A DNA stretch of 64,000 nt from Blattamonas nauphoetae (lineage: Eukaryota > Preaxostyla > Oxymonadida), in contig JARBJD010000190.1 in NCBI GenBank assembly GCA_033064195.1, positions 1 to 64,000 of the forward strand, given 5' to 3'. Made by a program: the position numbers and the translations under genes. Numbering within the stretch: position 1 is the first letter of the stretch; the number at the start of each line of letters is the position of its first letter. Positions 54,523 through 64,000 of the stretch are shown here, one piece after another. Under the pieces are notes generated by a model, which saw only the letters and a list, made by a program, of their open reading frames with translations, searched no databases and had not been told where the DNA came from.

Positions 54523-55889
54523 TCAGAGCTCATTCACATCTGGATCCAATGTATGATCAGGTTCAATCGCCAGTTCTTCCTCAACAAAATGATCATCCGC
54601 TGGTCTGTCACGTTCAGTGAGTGCTTGTCTCTCAACAATCGGCTCTTGTCGAACTGTTGAAGTGTGATCGTCAACTGACAGTACTTCCGCCTTTCGTCGA
54701 TATTTACCCATAGAAATGGATGGCGGGGATGGAGGAGCTGATCCGACGGTGTATACAGCCATGCCTTTCCTCATTTTCTGATCATACGACGTTCGGGGCG
54801 ATGGACCGGAGCTTTTCGAGATTCCAGCTCGTCCCATCCCAATTAGCTGTAGTTCAAGCTGCCCACGTTCTTCTGTCTTCGCTCTGAGAATGCGGGTGCA
54901 TTGGAGGACACGAGAACGGACAAAGCGGAGTTCGTTCTCCGATTGACGGATCGAACGCTCCAAGTTCTTGATTTCTCTTCCCTTCTGTCCCAAAAGCGTG
55001 TTCAGTTGGGCCTTCAATTTGGCTACTTCAGAATCGACCTGCGGGTCTTGTTGCTCGCTCGAGGCCTTCGACGGATTCGGCGATTTTGTGGAAGAGCGGA
55101 CCTCCTCCTCCATTTTAGCTCCTTCGTCTTCGTCAATCTCTTTCACAATCCGGATAAGGGCGTCAAAAGCCTGTTTTTGCTCCGACAGTCGTTCTTTCCC
55201 CTTTTCTTGACGTTCAACGCTGATTTCGGTTTCTCGTGTCTTCTTCTTCTCTTCTTCCTCCAATTTTACCAGTCGCCCTTCCAAACCCTTCACCTCATAT
55301 TCCAGCTGCGACTTTTCCACTTTTCGTGTTTCGTCGTCTCTGTGTTCTTGACGTTCCATTCGCTTTTCTGCTTCACGGATCATTTGAGCTGTTTTCTTCA
55401 CTTTCTGCTCCAGTTCACGTCCAGATTGCTCTTCTTCTTCCAAAATCGACATATTCACGTCAACCGAGTTCACGGCCTCAGAGAGTCGCTTCATTTGGTT
55501 CATCAGATCGTCGTGGGTCTGTTTCAACTTTCGGTTGTTCTGTTGAAGCGAGTATCCATCTCTGTCCATTTCATATCCATTTCGTGCTTGAGCCATCCCT
55601 GATTCCTTTCTGTTCTCTTGAGTCACGAGTGGCTTCACTTCGAACACTTGTTGTGGACGAGGCCGTGCTCGAACTCCAGGCTTCGACAGTTGAACTGCTG
55701 CTTCACTCCCTTCAGATTCCGATTCGGAGTCCTCGGGTGTCTTTAAGGGCTACAAAAGAAGAGAGAGAAATCAAGGTGATGTGTGATCATCTGTGTGAAC
55801 GGGCAAACGTGTTCTTGCTCAAATGTTCGCTTCTCGGTAGAAAACGATGTGTACGTTCCTGCACCTTCAAAAGGATTGATTTGAGTCAT
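54523..55889 (-). CDS. Coiled-coil protein, two exons
   Basis: Exon 1 (55889-55809) encodes MTQINPFEGAGTYTSFSTEK. A 59-nt GT-AG intron (55808-55750) precedes exon 2 (55749-54523), which begins PLKTPEDSESESEGSEA and stays in frame. The acidic, serine-rich N-terminus is followed by about 250 residues of heptad-rich coiled coil (NQMKRLSEAVNSVDVNMSIL, LEEEEKKKTRETEISVERQ, LKAQLNTLLGQKGREIKNLE). The C-terminal tail is disordered. No enzymatic motif is seen. It is probably a cytoskeletal or centrosomal/flagellar coiled-coil component; that is only inference from composition. Confidence 0.75.
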
Positions 55890-56146
55890 GAATACAGGAA
55901 ATCGTTGAGGAGAAATGAAATTATGGAACGGATCTCAGACTCCCTTTTTTCAATCCCATCTGTAGATGGAGAGATCCACAAAAACATATAAAGCTGATTG
56001 TCTTGTGATGTTGGTTTGTGACAAAGAGTCAAAGAAAGAGTGAATAATGGTGAAGTGAAACAGAATCGGATGACAAGAGAGATAATTTCATTGTTTCGTC
56101 GGACATCACTTAAACAAAGTGGTCAGTCTGGTTCTTACACGAATCG

Positions 56147-57977
56147 TTAGGATCGGAGTCGTTTAAGCCACAACACTTCAACTGATCCATTTTCAACACC
56201 AAATCCAGTTGTGATTCCGAGGCAGAGAGGAGAAGGGATGTCGGTGAAGATCCCAGGCTGTTCCTCATTGTCCACAAACAGTCGAGCGTCCCTCGTCCTC
56301 ATGTTCACTCGAATCGCTGCTGTCTGTCCAATTCGATCACATATCTTGTTTGTTCCTTCTGGCTTGAATTTGTTCCCTTCTTTCCACAATCTTCCATCAC
56401 AAAGAATGAAATCACCCCCAATCCCACTTCCATAGAATCCACATTGATAGTGTGTGGCATTTTCAGGAAGTGGATGTCTGAGGAAGCCAAGCACTGAAAA
56501 GATGAGAAGGGAGAAGAACACACGCACATTCTCGAAAGTATTTGCACTTGCTCGAATTTGGAGTTCCCACTCGCCATCTTCGATTGGACCAGTAAAAGCT
56601 GTTCTCCAAGTAGAGCTTCCCCCAGGTACTTTGTTGATTTGAGTGAGTTTGGTTGGTGTGAGTTTGTGAGCAGTTCTGTCGAGTGTTTGGAGCGATTCTG
56701 TTCCTGTCCATTCTGTTCTCAACATCTTTCTCATCCGCTCCATCTTCTCTGCCATCTCTCTCTTCTCTCTCTCACTCGTCTCCTTCTCGTCTCTCGCCTT
56801 TCGAAGTTCTTCTCGAGTTCTCTTCACTTCGTCTGCCAGCTTCTCTTTGTCTCGCTGTACCTGTCCTTTCTGTTCCTCTGCCTGTCTCTGCCTCTCCTCT
56901 GCCGTCCGCTTCCCTTCCTCTGCTTTCTTCTTCTCTTCTTCCATCTTCGCTCGTTCTGTTTCTGCTTTCTTCTTCTCTTCCTCCATCTTCGCTCGTTCTG
57001 TTTCTGCTTTCTTCTTCTCTTCCTCCATCTTCGCTCGTTCTGTTTCTGCTTTCTTCTTCTCTTCCTCCATCTTCGCTCGTTCTGTTTCTGCTTTCTTCTT
57101 CTCTTCCTCCATCTTCGCTCGTTCTGTTTCTGCTTTCTTCTTTTCTTCTTCCATCTTCTTCCGAGATTGTTCAGCTTCTCGTCGAGCAATTTCACTTGCC
57201 TGTTCTCGTTCCTTCCCTTTCTCCACTTTCTCTTCCGCTTCGTTCAGCTTCTCCCGTTCCTTTGTCAGCATCGCCTCCATCTCTGCAACGACATCTTTCT
57301 TCTCTTTCGTCAGTCTCTCCTCCTCTTCCTTGTTTTGTCGTTCGAGAGTGGTGATGGTGTGACTGAGCTGATCAATCTCTTCCTTTTGCTTCGAAATAGT
57401 TTGTGTGTTGTGAAGAGTGGCTTCTTCCATCGATTTCAATTCAACTGTCTCGACAAGCACGAAATGACCATCCTCAAGAGAATCCAACGAAAGCAGGCAT
57501 TGACCAGCACCAACACGAATCGCTTTGGACAGATTCGGGGACGAGGCGAGAGTGGAGAGGGAGGAATGAAGCAAGCGACGATTGACGATGGATATCTCAT
57601 TCTTCACGCACTCGTTGAGAATCTGAAGGATGGCGTTCATCAGTCTCCCCGTTTTCTGCAGGTTTCTTTCCTCCAGCAGGGAACTGTCGCGCATCAGAAT
57701 CGGAATGTTCTGCCAGATTCGAGAGTTCACAACCGTGTCCGGTCGTCGTATTCCGCTTTCCAATTCTTCAATGGTTGTGTCGAGTGTGAATTCTTTCTGA
57801 AATCGGAAAAAGATGGTCATTCATGTTGAAATAGGGAAGGAACAGACAATCGAACTTTGATCCGGATCGAACTGCTGATCCTGAAAGAATGAGAAAGCAC
57901 AGAGTAAGAAAATCGCGGAAGAGTGAGGTAGGATCACTGACTGAACAACAACATACTGAATCAAATGTTGTGAACAT
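56147..57977 (-). CDS. Coiled-coil/SPRY-like protein with 14-residue repeats, three exons
   Basis: Exon 1 (57977-57957) is MFTTFDS, exon 2 (57880-57848) is DQQFDPDQSSI and exon 3 (57796-56147) begins KEFTLDTTIEELESG. Both introns have GT-AG ends and keep the frame. Helical N-terminal sequence is followed by a coiled coil containing five near-identical KKKAETERAKMEEE units, then a C-terminal domain of about 160 residues. The C-terminal domain has CGFYGSGIGGDFILCDGRLW and VNMRTRDARLFVDNEEQPG, then FTDIPSPLCLGI, the ligand-binding beta-sandwich pattern of SPRY/B30.2. It is related in layout to the 46978-48850 gene. Its role is unknown. Confidence 0.85.
56925..57165 (-). repeat. 42-bp coding minisatellite
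   Basis: Five tandem copies of a 42-bp unit, almost identical at DNA level, encode KKKAETERAKMEEE. Near-perfect nucleotide identity points to recent slippage or gene conversion, so copy number may vary between alleles. Confidence 0.93.
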
Positions 57978-58174
57978 TTCAACGAAATGTGATCGAACCA
58001 GAACAAAAAGATGTGCCAATTTGTCACATCAAGAAGGTTCCGAGAATGGAATGATGTGCAATGAATGGGAGTGAGACACTTTGTTGCTTTATCCGATTGA
58101 ATAAGTGCTCTTGAGTCCAAAAAAAGAAACATGTTTGACTAATGTTTTTAAACAGAATGACAATCAATCGGAAG

Positions 58175-59971
58175 TTAGGTCTTGCTCAGACTTTGATCCA
58201 CACCAACCTGATTCGGCGGGAGATTCGGGTACTGCTGGAACTGTGCTGGCTGTGCAACAGGTTGAGCATACATCGTCTGCTGCGGATATTGCTGTGGCGG
58301 ATATTGTGATGGGTGGGCGGGAGGGGGAGGGTAGAGGTTGGGGGATTGTTGAGCGGGAGCATAATGCGATGTGGGCTGCGCTTCCACGTGATGGTATGCA
58401 TCGGCCTTCTTCCGTCCACAGCCACAGGCCACACACACACCACAGCAACAGCAGACGCACGTGAGCACGATGCAGACAGCCAGGAACACGCACACACCAA
58501 TCACGACGCCAGTGATGACAGCTTTCACGTCCAGCCAGGCTGAATTAGTCCAGTCCGCGTGGAGGGTGTGCGGGAGAAGAGTCACTTTGTTCCCTTCCGT
58601 CATGCTTCCACATTTCACAAAGTTCTTCTTGTCCACTTTGTAGTTCGACCCATTCACGTACGAAATCAGCACATCGTTCCCCATGTCAGACTCGGCACAG
58701 TTTCCTGCGAATGCCACATTTGCGAAGTTGATTGTCGAATGGTCCGAGTTGTTAAAGAAGATCGCACCGCCCTGTTGATGCGCACGCGATTTCTCAAAAC
58801 CACCGTAGTTCGCTTGGAACGATTTCACGGTGTCCATGTAGATCGTCCCACCATCTTCCAACGCGAGTGACCCTGTCACAGTAAGCAAGTCGAGTGTGAT
58901 GGTTTCGACGTGATTGGCAGCATATATGAACCCTCCACACTTGCCTGCTGAAGTTTGGTTAGTCTGACATTGATCAACAATGATCGTGGATCGACCCGTA
59001 GTGAAGAGGAATCCACCGTGTCCTTCGGGAGCGGAGGATGAATAAATATTGGTCCTGCTCATTTTGACCTTCACGGTGTCCTGAAGAAGATACAGAAGTC
59101 CGCCGTTGGGCCAGACTTCCGAGGCCGAGGTGTTCCGAAAAGTGGAGGCGACGATGCTGACGTCGATGGCATAGCTGAACGCCACATTGTTCGAGAAACG
59201 GACAGCGTTGGTTCCTCCAATCCACTGCATGTTGGCTAAAGTGAGATATGTCGCTTGCATCCCGAAAACGAGGCCTCCACTCAGCGCACCGTCCACAGCG
59301 AGGACGGACGAGGAATTCATCACGACAGATCGCGCGATGACTCCCTGAACTTGGTCTGTGGGCAGGGGGCCTGCTTCCGTGCATGTAATGTCTTGGAATG
59401 TGGTGTTGTAGACTGTCACGTTCTGCACGTCTGTGCCCGCCAGAACCGGCTTTTGTGCTTTTATGACAAGATTGAGAAATTTCGAGTTGTCCACAATAAG
59501 TGCCAGATGGTGATTAATAATCTCGGATGGGCCTTCGATGATCGAGCACGTGATATCCTTGTCAACAATTTCTGTTCCGTTGAGGATCAGCTGACTTCTG
59601 ATTCCATGGAGGATCGGCTTGGAAAATACTGTGGTCCAAAACTTGCATCCGGTTAGGTTGAGAATCGAGTTCTGCTTGCCGAACGCGAAGACTGCCTCCG
59701 AAGATGGCCGGATTGCGAAAGACACCAAGGTGAGCGAGGAATTATCCAGATCAAATGCTCCAACATCGGAATCAGTAAGATCCAGAACCACTTTGTCCTC
59801 TCGCCCAATGAAGGTCAGAGTGCGGCCTTTCAGAGGAAGCAAACGAGCAAAGTATTCTCCCTCTTGCAATTCGATCTCTGTCACAGAATCTTCATATTCA
59901 TTTATCACATCCTGAAGGTTAATTCCTTCCGAATGGATACTTGCAAAAAGGACGAAGAAATGAAATAACAT
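58175..59971 (-). CDS. Single-exon surface beta-helix protein with proline-rich cytoplasmic tail
   Basis: A 598-residue product. It has a signal peptide (MLFHFFVLFASIHS) and an ectodomain of about 460 residues with beta-helix-like turns and many N-glycosylation sequons (NVTVYNTT, NSSS, HGGFLF, GGTIYMD, GGAIFFNNS). One membrane span (about 58500-58430, VITGVVIGVCVFLAVCIVL) leads into a cysteine-rich juxtamembrane stretch (TCVCCCCGVCVACGCG), a likely palmitoylation site. The tail is rich in PxxP, YPPP and QYP repeats. Unlike the four pseudokinase genes it has no kinase-like domain, so it may signal through SH3/WW-type partners or be a structural surface protein. Function unknown. Confidence 0.85.
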   Translation of the reverse strand: MLFHFFVLFASIHSEGINLQDVINEYEDSVTEIELQEGEYFARLLPLKGRTLTFIGREDKVVLDLTDSDVGAFDLDNSSLTLVSFAIRPSSEAVFAFGKQNSILNLTGCKFWTTVFSKPILHGIRSQLILNGTEIVDKDITCSIIEGPSEIINHHLALIVDNSKFLNLVIKAQKPVLAGTDVQNVTVYNTTFQDITCTEAGPLPTDQVQGVIARSVVMNSSSVLAVDGALSGGLVFGMQATYLTLANMQWIGGTNAVRFSNNVAFSYAIDVSIVASTFRNTSASEVWPNGGLLYLLQDTVKVKMSRTNIYSSSAPEGHGGFLFTTGRSTIIVDQCQTNQTSAGKCGGFIYAANHVETITLDLLTVTGSLALEDGGTIYMDTVKSFQANYGGFEKSRAHQQGGAIFFNNSDHSTINFANVAFAGNCAESDMGNDVLISYVNGSNYKVDKKNFVKCGSMTEGNKVTLLPHTLHADWTNSAWLDVKAVITGVVIGVCVFLAVCIVLTCVCCCCGVCVACGCGRKKADAYHHVEAQPTSHYAPAQQSPNLYPPPPAHPSQYPPQQYPQQTMYAQPVAQPAQFQQYPNLPPNQVGVDQSLSKT

Positions 59972-60465
59972 TTAATGGGGAGGTAGTTGGCCCAGTCTCT
60001 ATATCATCCCAAAACAGCTTAGGATGACCCAGACATGACCAGTCATTCATGAAAGAACACGAGAATGGTCTGTGGATGAAATATCATCAGAAAACAGAGT
60101 GAAACGATCAGATGGCCTTCACACCGAACAAAATCAGTCGACCAGACATATTCTTAAATGGAAAGACATACTAAATGCATGCCGAAATACAATCCACTTC
60201 CATGACAGCTGATTCACTTTTCTTTGCCTCGTTCTTTCCACACACCAGACACACTAAATTGGGGCCGAGATGTGGCTTTGGCAAAATTTTCCCCCTTTTT
60301 TGGTTTTGTTGTGGGTGGAAATGACGACGTTTGAGCTTCAGTTGCTGAATAAGGTGAGTCAGGGGAAGTCGACATCTCGTCTAATGTGTCGTTCCGTGCT
60401 GAAAGATTGTGATATTTGCAGTGTGATTCAAAGCAGAGGAGACGGACGGGGAGATCGTCGTGGAA

Positions 60466-61305
60466 CTACCACCTCAGTTCTCTCATTTCTGGGGCGATTG
60501 GAGTTGGTTGTGTTTGTCGTGCGATTCTGTCGATTCTGAAAGATGTTCCTTGACCAGAAATGGTGAACTGGAAAGAGAAAGGAGAATGAGGATCACACTC
60601 CGATTCTGACAGATGGTGGAAGACCAGACACGAAACACTTTCCGCTTTCGCCATTCACGAAGAATTGGACTGTTCGAGGATTTGATTTCATGTACACCTC
60701 CATCCGCACACAATCTCCTTCTCTCAACTTGGAGTGGCAGGATTCGTACTGAGGTGTGCGTCCCGGGGATGGTGTTTTGAGGTAGAGCCACCCAATCGAT
60801 GAATCGAGCGAGGCAGAATCTGAAGAAATGAGGAAGCACGAGACACACCATTAACATCCCATCCAATGAGTTCACCCAAATGGGGGACAGGAGCAGTTGA
60901 ATCGAGAACACCCATTGTCACAGTTCCAGCGGATTCCAACTACGATGATGAAGAAAACAAGAAACTATTGGTTGTGGGAAGACAGAGAATCGTCAGAGTG
61001 ACTGACACAGTTCCTGAGGTGATCGGATCTCCACTGAGCGCAGTGGAGAGGTGAGCGAATCCAGCAAAATCTAGGCCAATCTTGGAACGAGTGAAAGTGG
61101 TGTTGTTGATGATGAAAGAGGATCTGTCTGTGAATAGAAGAGGTGGAAGAACGAAGGGAGACGAGGGTATTGAATGATGTAACGAGTGTGGAGAACGATT
61201 GGTTTGATAAGGGAGAAATGGTCGAGAAGTGTCGGATTGTTTCTGTTCGTCCAAGATCGATACATGTGGAGGTCTACTGCAGACGGATTTAGGTTGTTTT
61301 GGCAT
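60466..61305 (-). CDS. SPRY-like domain protein, multi-exon
   Basis: Starts at MPKQPKSVCSRPPHVSILDE. Exon 1 ends after TLTILCLPTTN. Small GT-AG introns lie near 60970-60945, 60837-60810 and 60565-60535 (GTGTGATCC to CTTTCCAG). After splicing by eye the protein reads TTFTRSKIGLDFAG, VTMGVLDSTAPVPHLGEL, SSIGWLYLKTPSP, LREGDCVRMEVYMKSNPRTV, QFFVNGESGKCFVSGLP and GTSFRIDRIARQ. This is a full SPRY-like beta-sandwich. It is the clearest example of the domain that also ends the genes at 46978 and 56147. The 82-bp gap to the plus-strand gene at 61388 must hold a bidirectional promoter. Confidence 0.75.
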
Positions 61306-61387
61306 TTGGGATGAATCAGAAGTCCTTTAGATTGTTTTTCTTTTTGTATGGTTCGGATCAAACATCGATCAGTTCATACATTGCTCA

Positions 61388-62800
61388 ATGGAATCCATCT
61401 TGAACTCAGACAAACACCACGCTGCTGCTCATGAAGCCACTCCATTATTTCTGAGAACAGATCCAAATGACATCAACACTCTGGACCAACTCACCACGCT
61501 GTTACTCTCACTTATTTGCCATTTGGATGGTGAAAACGCTTTTACCGAAATAGTTTCCACACGGGCATGTGTTCTTCTGAAGAGAATTGTGCCTCTTTGC
61601 CGTGAAATGGACGCAGACCCCGATATTCACTTCAAACACATTCATTCGCCACAAAGCTCATTCAATCGTCTCACCGAATCGATTGTATCACTCCTTCGAT
61701 GTTCCAACGAAGATCTTGTCCAGATCACCATCTCCTGTCTTTGTGATATTCTTCGGAGAGTCAGCCCTTCCACTCTCTTCGACTTCATCGCGGCAGGGTT
61801 GTTCTCACTCCTCCCACACGCATTCTATCAGCAGGATATGCATTTGGTTCCTCACGCTGACTCGAATCTGATGGTCATATTGTATTGGTTCGTGTTTTGT
61901 TCGCACCACGACAATTCAAGAATGATCTGCGAGAAAGACGAAATATCAACGGAAGCATTCCAACAGATCTACATGGATAAGTTCATCCATCCAGTCGAAC
62001 CCTTTATCGAGTTCATCTGTCAGAACAGCCGCCGGATCGCCAATTCTGATGATGAAAGTGATTTCCCCCGCCTCCTCGGAACGCTGGTTGGACACTCGCC
62101 CTTCCTGGCACAGATGACACTGTCCATTCTGTCGTTGTCAGTCCCTTTTGCATTCACAGCCAGCCTCGCCGTCTTCGAATCGGACGACAAGACGAGCGCC
62201 CTCCTTCATCCGCTGTTGGACGGCCTTTTGGAATGGCAAGCTGAAGGCCCAGCTGTTCATCTGCGAAGCAAACAGATTCTGGCCAAACTGCGCGAAGGCG
62301 GCCTTTCGGATGAGCTCGAGTTGTATTTCCGAAGAATGGGGTCCCGAAAAAGAGTCGACAGCTCGGCCATGTTGAGAGCAGGTGTGATAAGCCTGTTGGG
62401 TGGGAATTTCAAGTGAGGCCCTCGGATCAGAGATATCCTTGTTTTCTTAGTTGGACCACAAGAAAGGATTCTGTCTGGCCTCTCGACGGACAGCGCCAAA
62501 GCAGATTCGAACGAGAAATCAGCCACTGTCTTTGTCGGAACGTTATCCACACTTTATTCTTTGCCGTTCAGTCCCATCATGATCGCACACGAATTGTCAA
62601 CTCCATTCTTCGTCAGACTCGCCCAAATGGCAGTTTGGCTCCAATCTCAACCGGCAACCACGTCGAGATCGTTGTCGCTCTTTCTCATCATCCAGAATCT
62701 CTTCAGCAAGGAACCATGACTTCGATCGTTGGACCACTCCTGCCCACGCCACAATCACCTCCATTCCTCTTCTAAACAGATTTTGGAAGGATATCCTTCG
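61388..62800 (+). CDS. ARM-like helical protein
   Basis: The main exon (61388-62416) encodes 342 residues of paired helices: LTTLLLSLICHLDGENAFTE, RLTESIVSLLRCSNEDLVQI and LLGTLVGHSPFLAQMTLSIL. This is typical of armadillo-type solenoids. At its end GTGAGGCCC (about 62414) begins a possible 38-nt intron ending TTTTCTTAG. Further coding-like sequence extends to about 62800 (LSTLYSLPFSP or an overlapping frame); I could not fix the phase, so the 3' end is approximate. No catalytic motif is seen. It shares a divergent promoter region with the SPRY-like gene. Confidence 0.65.
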
Positions 62801-62959
62801 AGAGTCTGATGGATGCGAACTGCATGTTGATCAAATCGGCAGCGCCACTCAAGATCAATTCAACCATTTTGAAGATCACCGAAAACACAATTACAACAAG
62901 CTGTTTGGAGATGGAAGTGCAAAGAATGAAAGTATGATATATCGACAATCTTGGTCTGA

Positions 62960-63682
62960 TTAAAGCTCGCTCGTCTGTGTCGTTTCTTTTATGTTTTTGC
63001 TCTTTTTCGCCGTCTTCACTTTCATCCCCTCTTCTTCGGTTGCCAGTCCCTCCAACATTCTCGCCGTGTCCCTCCGATCTTCTTCTGTCACATCAACCTC
63101 ATCGTCCCACTGTTCCGCCGCTTCATCTTCAAAAATTGTCATAATTCCGTCCATTTCTTCCTCTTCGTCAGCTATCGAAAATTTCTCTTTCTTGTTGATT
63201 TTTTTGACTGCGGAAAGTGCCTTCCTTGCGTGTGTCTTCGTCCAACTCTCTGATTTGTACACATACCTCAATTCGCCTGTTGGTGAAAACACGAATGTTG
63301 TTCTGGCTTCTTGATGAGTCCCTTTTCGTTTAATGCCCCAGAGAGCCTTGATCGTGTGTTCGGGGTCACTGAGGAGGTCATACTTAAGGTTGTACTTCGA
63401 TTTGGTCTTCGCAATTTTGGCTTCTGAGTTTGCCGACACTCCGAAGACTGTTGCGTTCTGAGCAATGAATTGCTTCTTGTAGAAGCGGAATCCCTTCAAC
63501 ATTCGTTTGTCCCGACGATATGTCCCTTTGTGGTACACAAAGACCACAACAGGTCCATCTCCAAGTTGATCCTTGAAACTAATCTCCTGCCCATCTTGGT
63601 TCTTCAGGACGAAGTTTGGTGCGCTGTCCCCAACTTTGAGAGCGGGCAAAGCAAGTACAAGTGCAATGAAGACGAGTATCAT
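62960..63682 (-). CDS. Secreted peroxiredoxin-like protein lacking cysteines
   Basis: A 240-residue product with a signal peptide (MILVFIALVLALPAL). An AhpC/TSA-Prx fold of the BCP/PrxQ type follows: GDSAPNFVLKNQDGQEISF, DGPVVVFVYHKGTYRRDKRM, FGVSANSEAKIAKTKSKYNL, LSDPEHTIKALWGIK and TTFVFSPTGELRYVYKS. Active family members carry a peroxidatic cysteine in a TPGCT-type loop after the first strand. Here the loop reads HKGTYRRDKRM and the whole protein has no cysteine, so it cannot be a thiol peroxidase. The C-terminal extension is acidic then basic (EEEEMDGIMTIFEDE, KTAKKSKNIKETTQ). It is probably a non-catalytic ER or secreted protein. Confidence 0.85.
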   Translation of the reverse strand: MILVFIALVLALPALKVGDSAPNFVLKNQDGQEISFKDQLGDGPVVVFVYHKGTYRRDKRMLKGFRFYKKQFIAQNATVFGVSANSEAKIAKTKSKYNLKYDLLSDPEHTIKALWGIKRKGTHQEARTTFVFSPTGELRYVYKSESWTKTHARKALSAVKKINKKEKFSIADEEEEMDGIMTIFEDEAAEQWDDEVDVTEEDRRDTARMLEGLATEEEGMKVKTAKKSKNIKETTQTSEL

Positions 63683-64000
63683 CCCACGCGAGATGAGAGG
63701 ATGTGAATGAGATGATGTGACTGTTCGATCGTGTCAAGCGATCTCGTGCTGGATAGACATCCTTTCTTTCGAGGAGTGATCGACTGGAAATGCGAAATTC
63801 CAGTGATGTATCCAGTTGTGGCAGAGAGTTCAGACTTGAATCAGAAATGGGTTGCGGGCTGTGAACTGTCCTGTATCTGCCTCGAAGGTTCATAAACAAA
63901 CGATGATGTCAAGGCGAGCAAGCTAGAGACGACGATTGGCAGTGTCTGGGAGGGGAAGATGAAGAGGGAGTTGAGTGAGAGCAAAGAGATGAAGAAGAAT
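63683..64000. other. Upstream region of the peroxiredoxin-like gene
   Basis: No gene is supported. The minus-strand frame at 63579-63899 overlaps the gene antisense and in another frame, and looks like chance. The right edge (63930-64000) is purine-rich. Confidence 0.4.

Noticed and set aside
56558-57829. Long plus-strand frame opposite the coiled-coil gene (423 codons)
   Set aside because: It is a shadow of the repeat-rich minus-strand coding sequence. It is Leu/Ser/Cys-rich low complexity, whereas the minus strand has introns, a coiled coil and a SPRY-like domain.

Overview
The window looks like nuclear DNA of a protist, most probably an oxymonad related to Blattamonas or Monocercomonoides. 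This is inference from gene content and no database was searched. The evidence is: very short GT-AG introns (about 30-95 nt); a large family of surface proteins with beta-helix-like ectodomains, one membrane span and a cytoplasmic pseudokinase; ARM-like helical proteins; coiled-coil proteins ending in a SPRY-like domain; a clear ATG3; a cathepsin-B-type protease. Reading frames of more than 1,300-2,100 codons are open under the standard code, so TAA and TAG act as stops here.

Left part (1 to about 11.6 kb): the right part of a Polinton/Maverick-type element, running off the left edge. It has a protein-primed DNA polymerase B gene and two related small genes, all on the minus strand. All three share an A/T-rich motif directly before the ATG. 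The polymerase gene is interrupted by a 6.5-kb element (178-6694) with about 490-bp inverted arms. That element carries a multi-exon, host-like gene encoding a probable dual-specificity pseudophosphatase. tRNA-like A/B-box segments lie in the arms and between the Polinton genes.

Middle part (12.6-46.5 kb): four paralogous membrane pseudokinase genes (12603-19710 plus; 25434-34593, 35213-41542 and 42548-46531 minus), with an ARM-like multi-exon gene (about 21.0-24.4 kb) among them. Two of the four are interrupted by DNA transposons. The first holds a TA-flanked MITE-like element (14842-16108) and a 1.85-kb long-TIR element with a 10-bp target duplication (17687-19537). The second holds a pogo-like element with 200-bp, apparently identical TIRs (32095-34235). 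In each case removing the element plus one target copy restores the frame. For the first gene this gives 1,325 codons, against 1,327 in the uninterrupted paralogue.

Right part (46.7-64 kb): ordinary, densely packed host genes. They are a coiled-coil/SPRY-like gene, ATG3 (9 exons, fully resolved), a cathepsin-B-like protease, two coiled-coil genes (one with a 42-bp minisatellite and a SPRY-like end), a single-exon surface beta-helix protein, a SPRY-like gene divergent from an ARM-like gene, and a secreted peroxiredoxin-like protein with no cysteine. Between the first coiled-coil gene and ATG3 sits another long-TIR element (48889-51473, 9-bp target duplication) holding a decayed HYDIN/ASH-like gene fragment. 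Three elements therefore share long, internally repetitive TIRs and carry gene-like cargo, which suggests a gene-capturing (Pack-MULE-like) transposon group.
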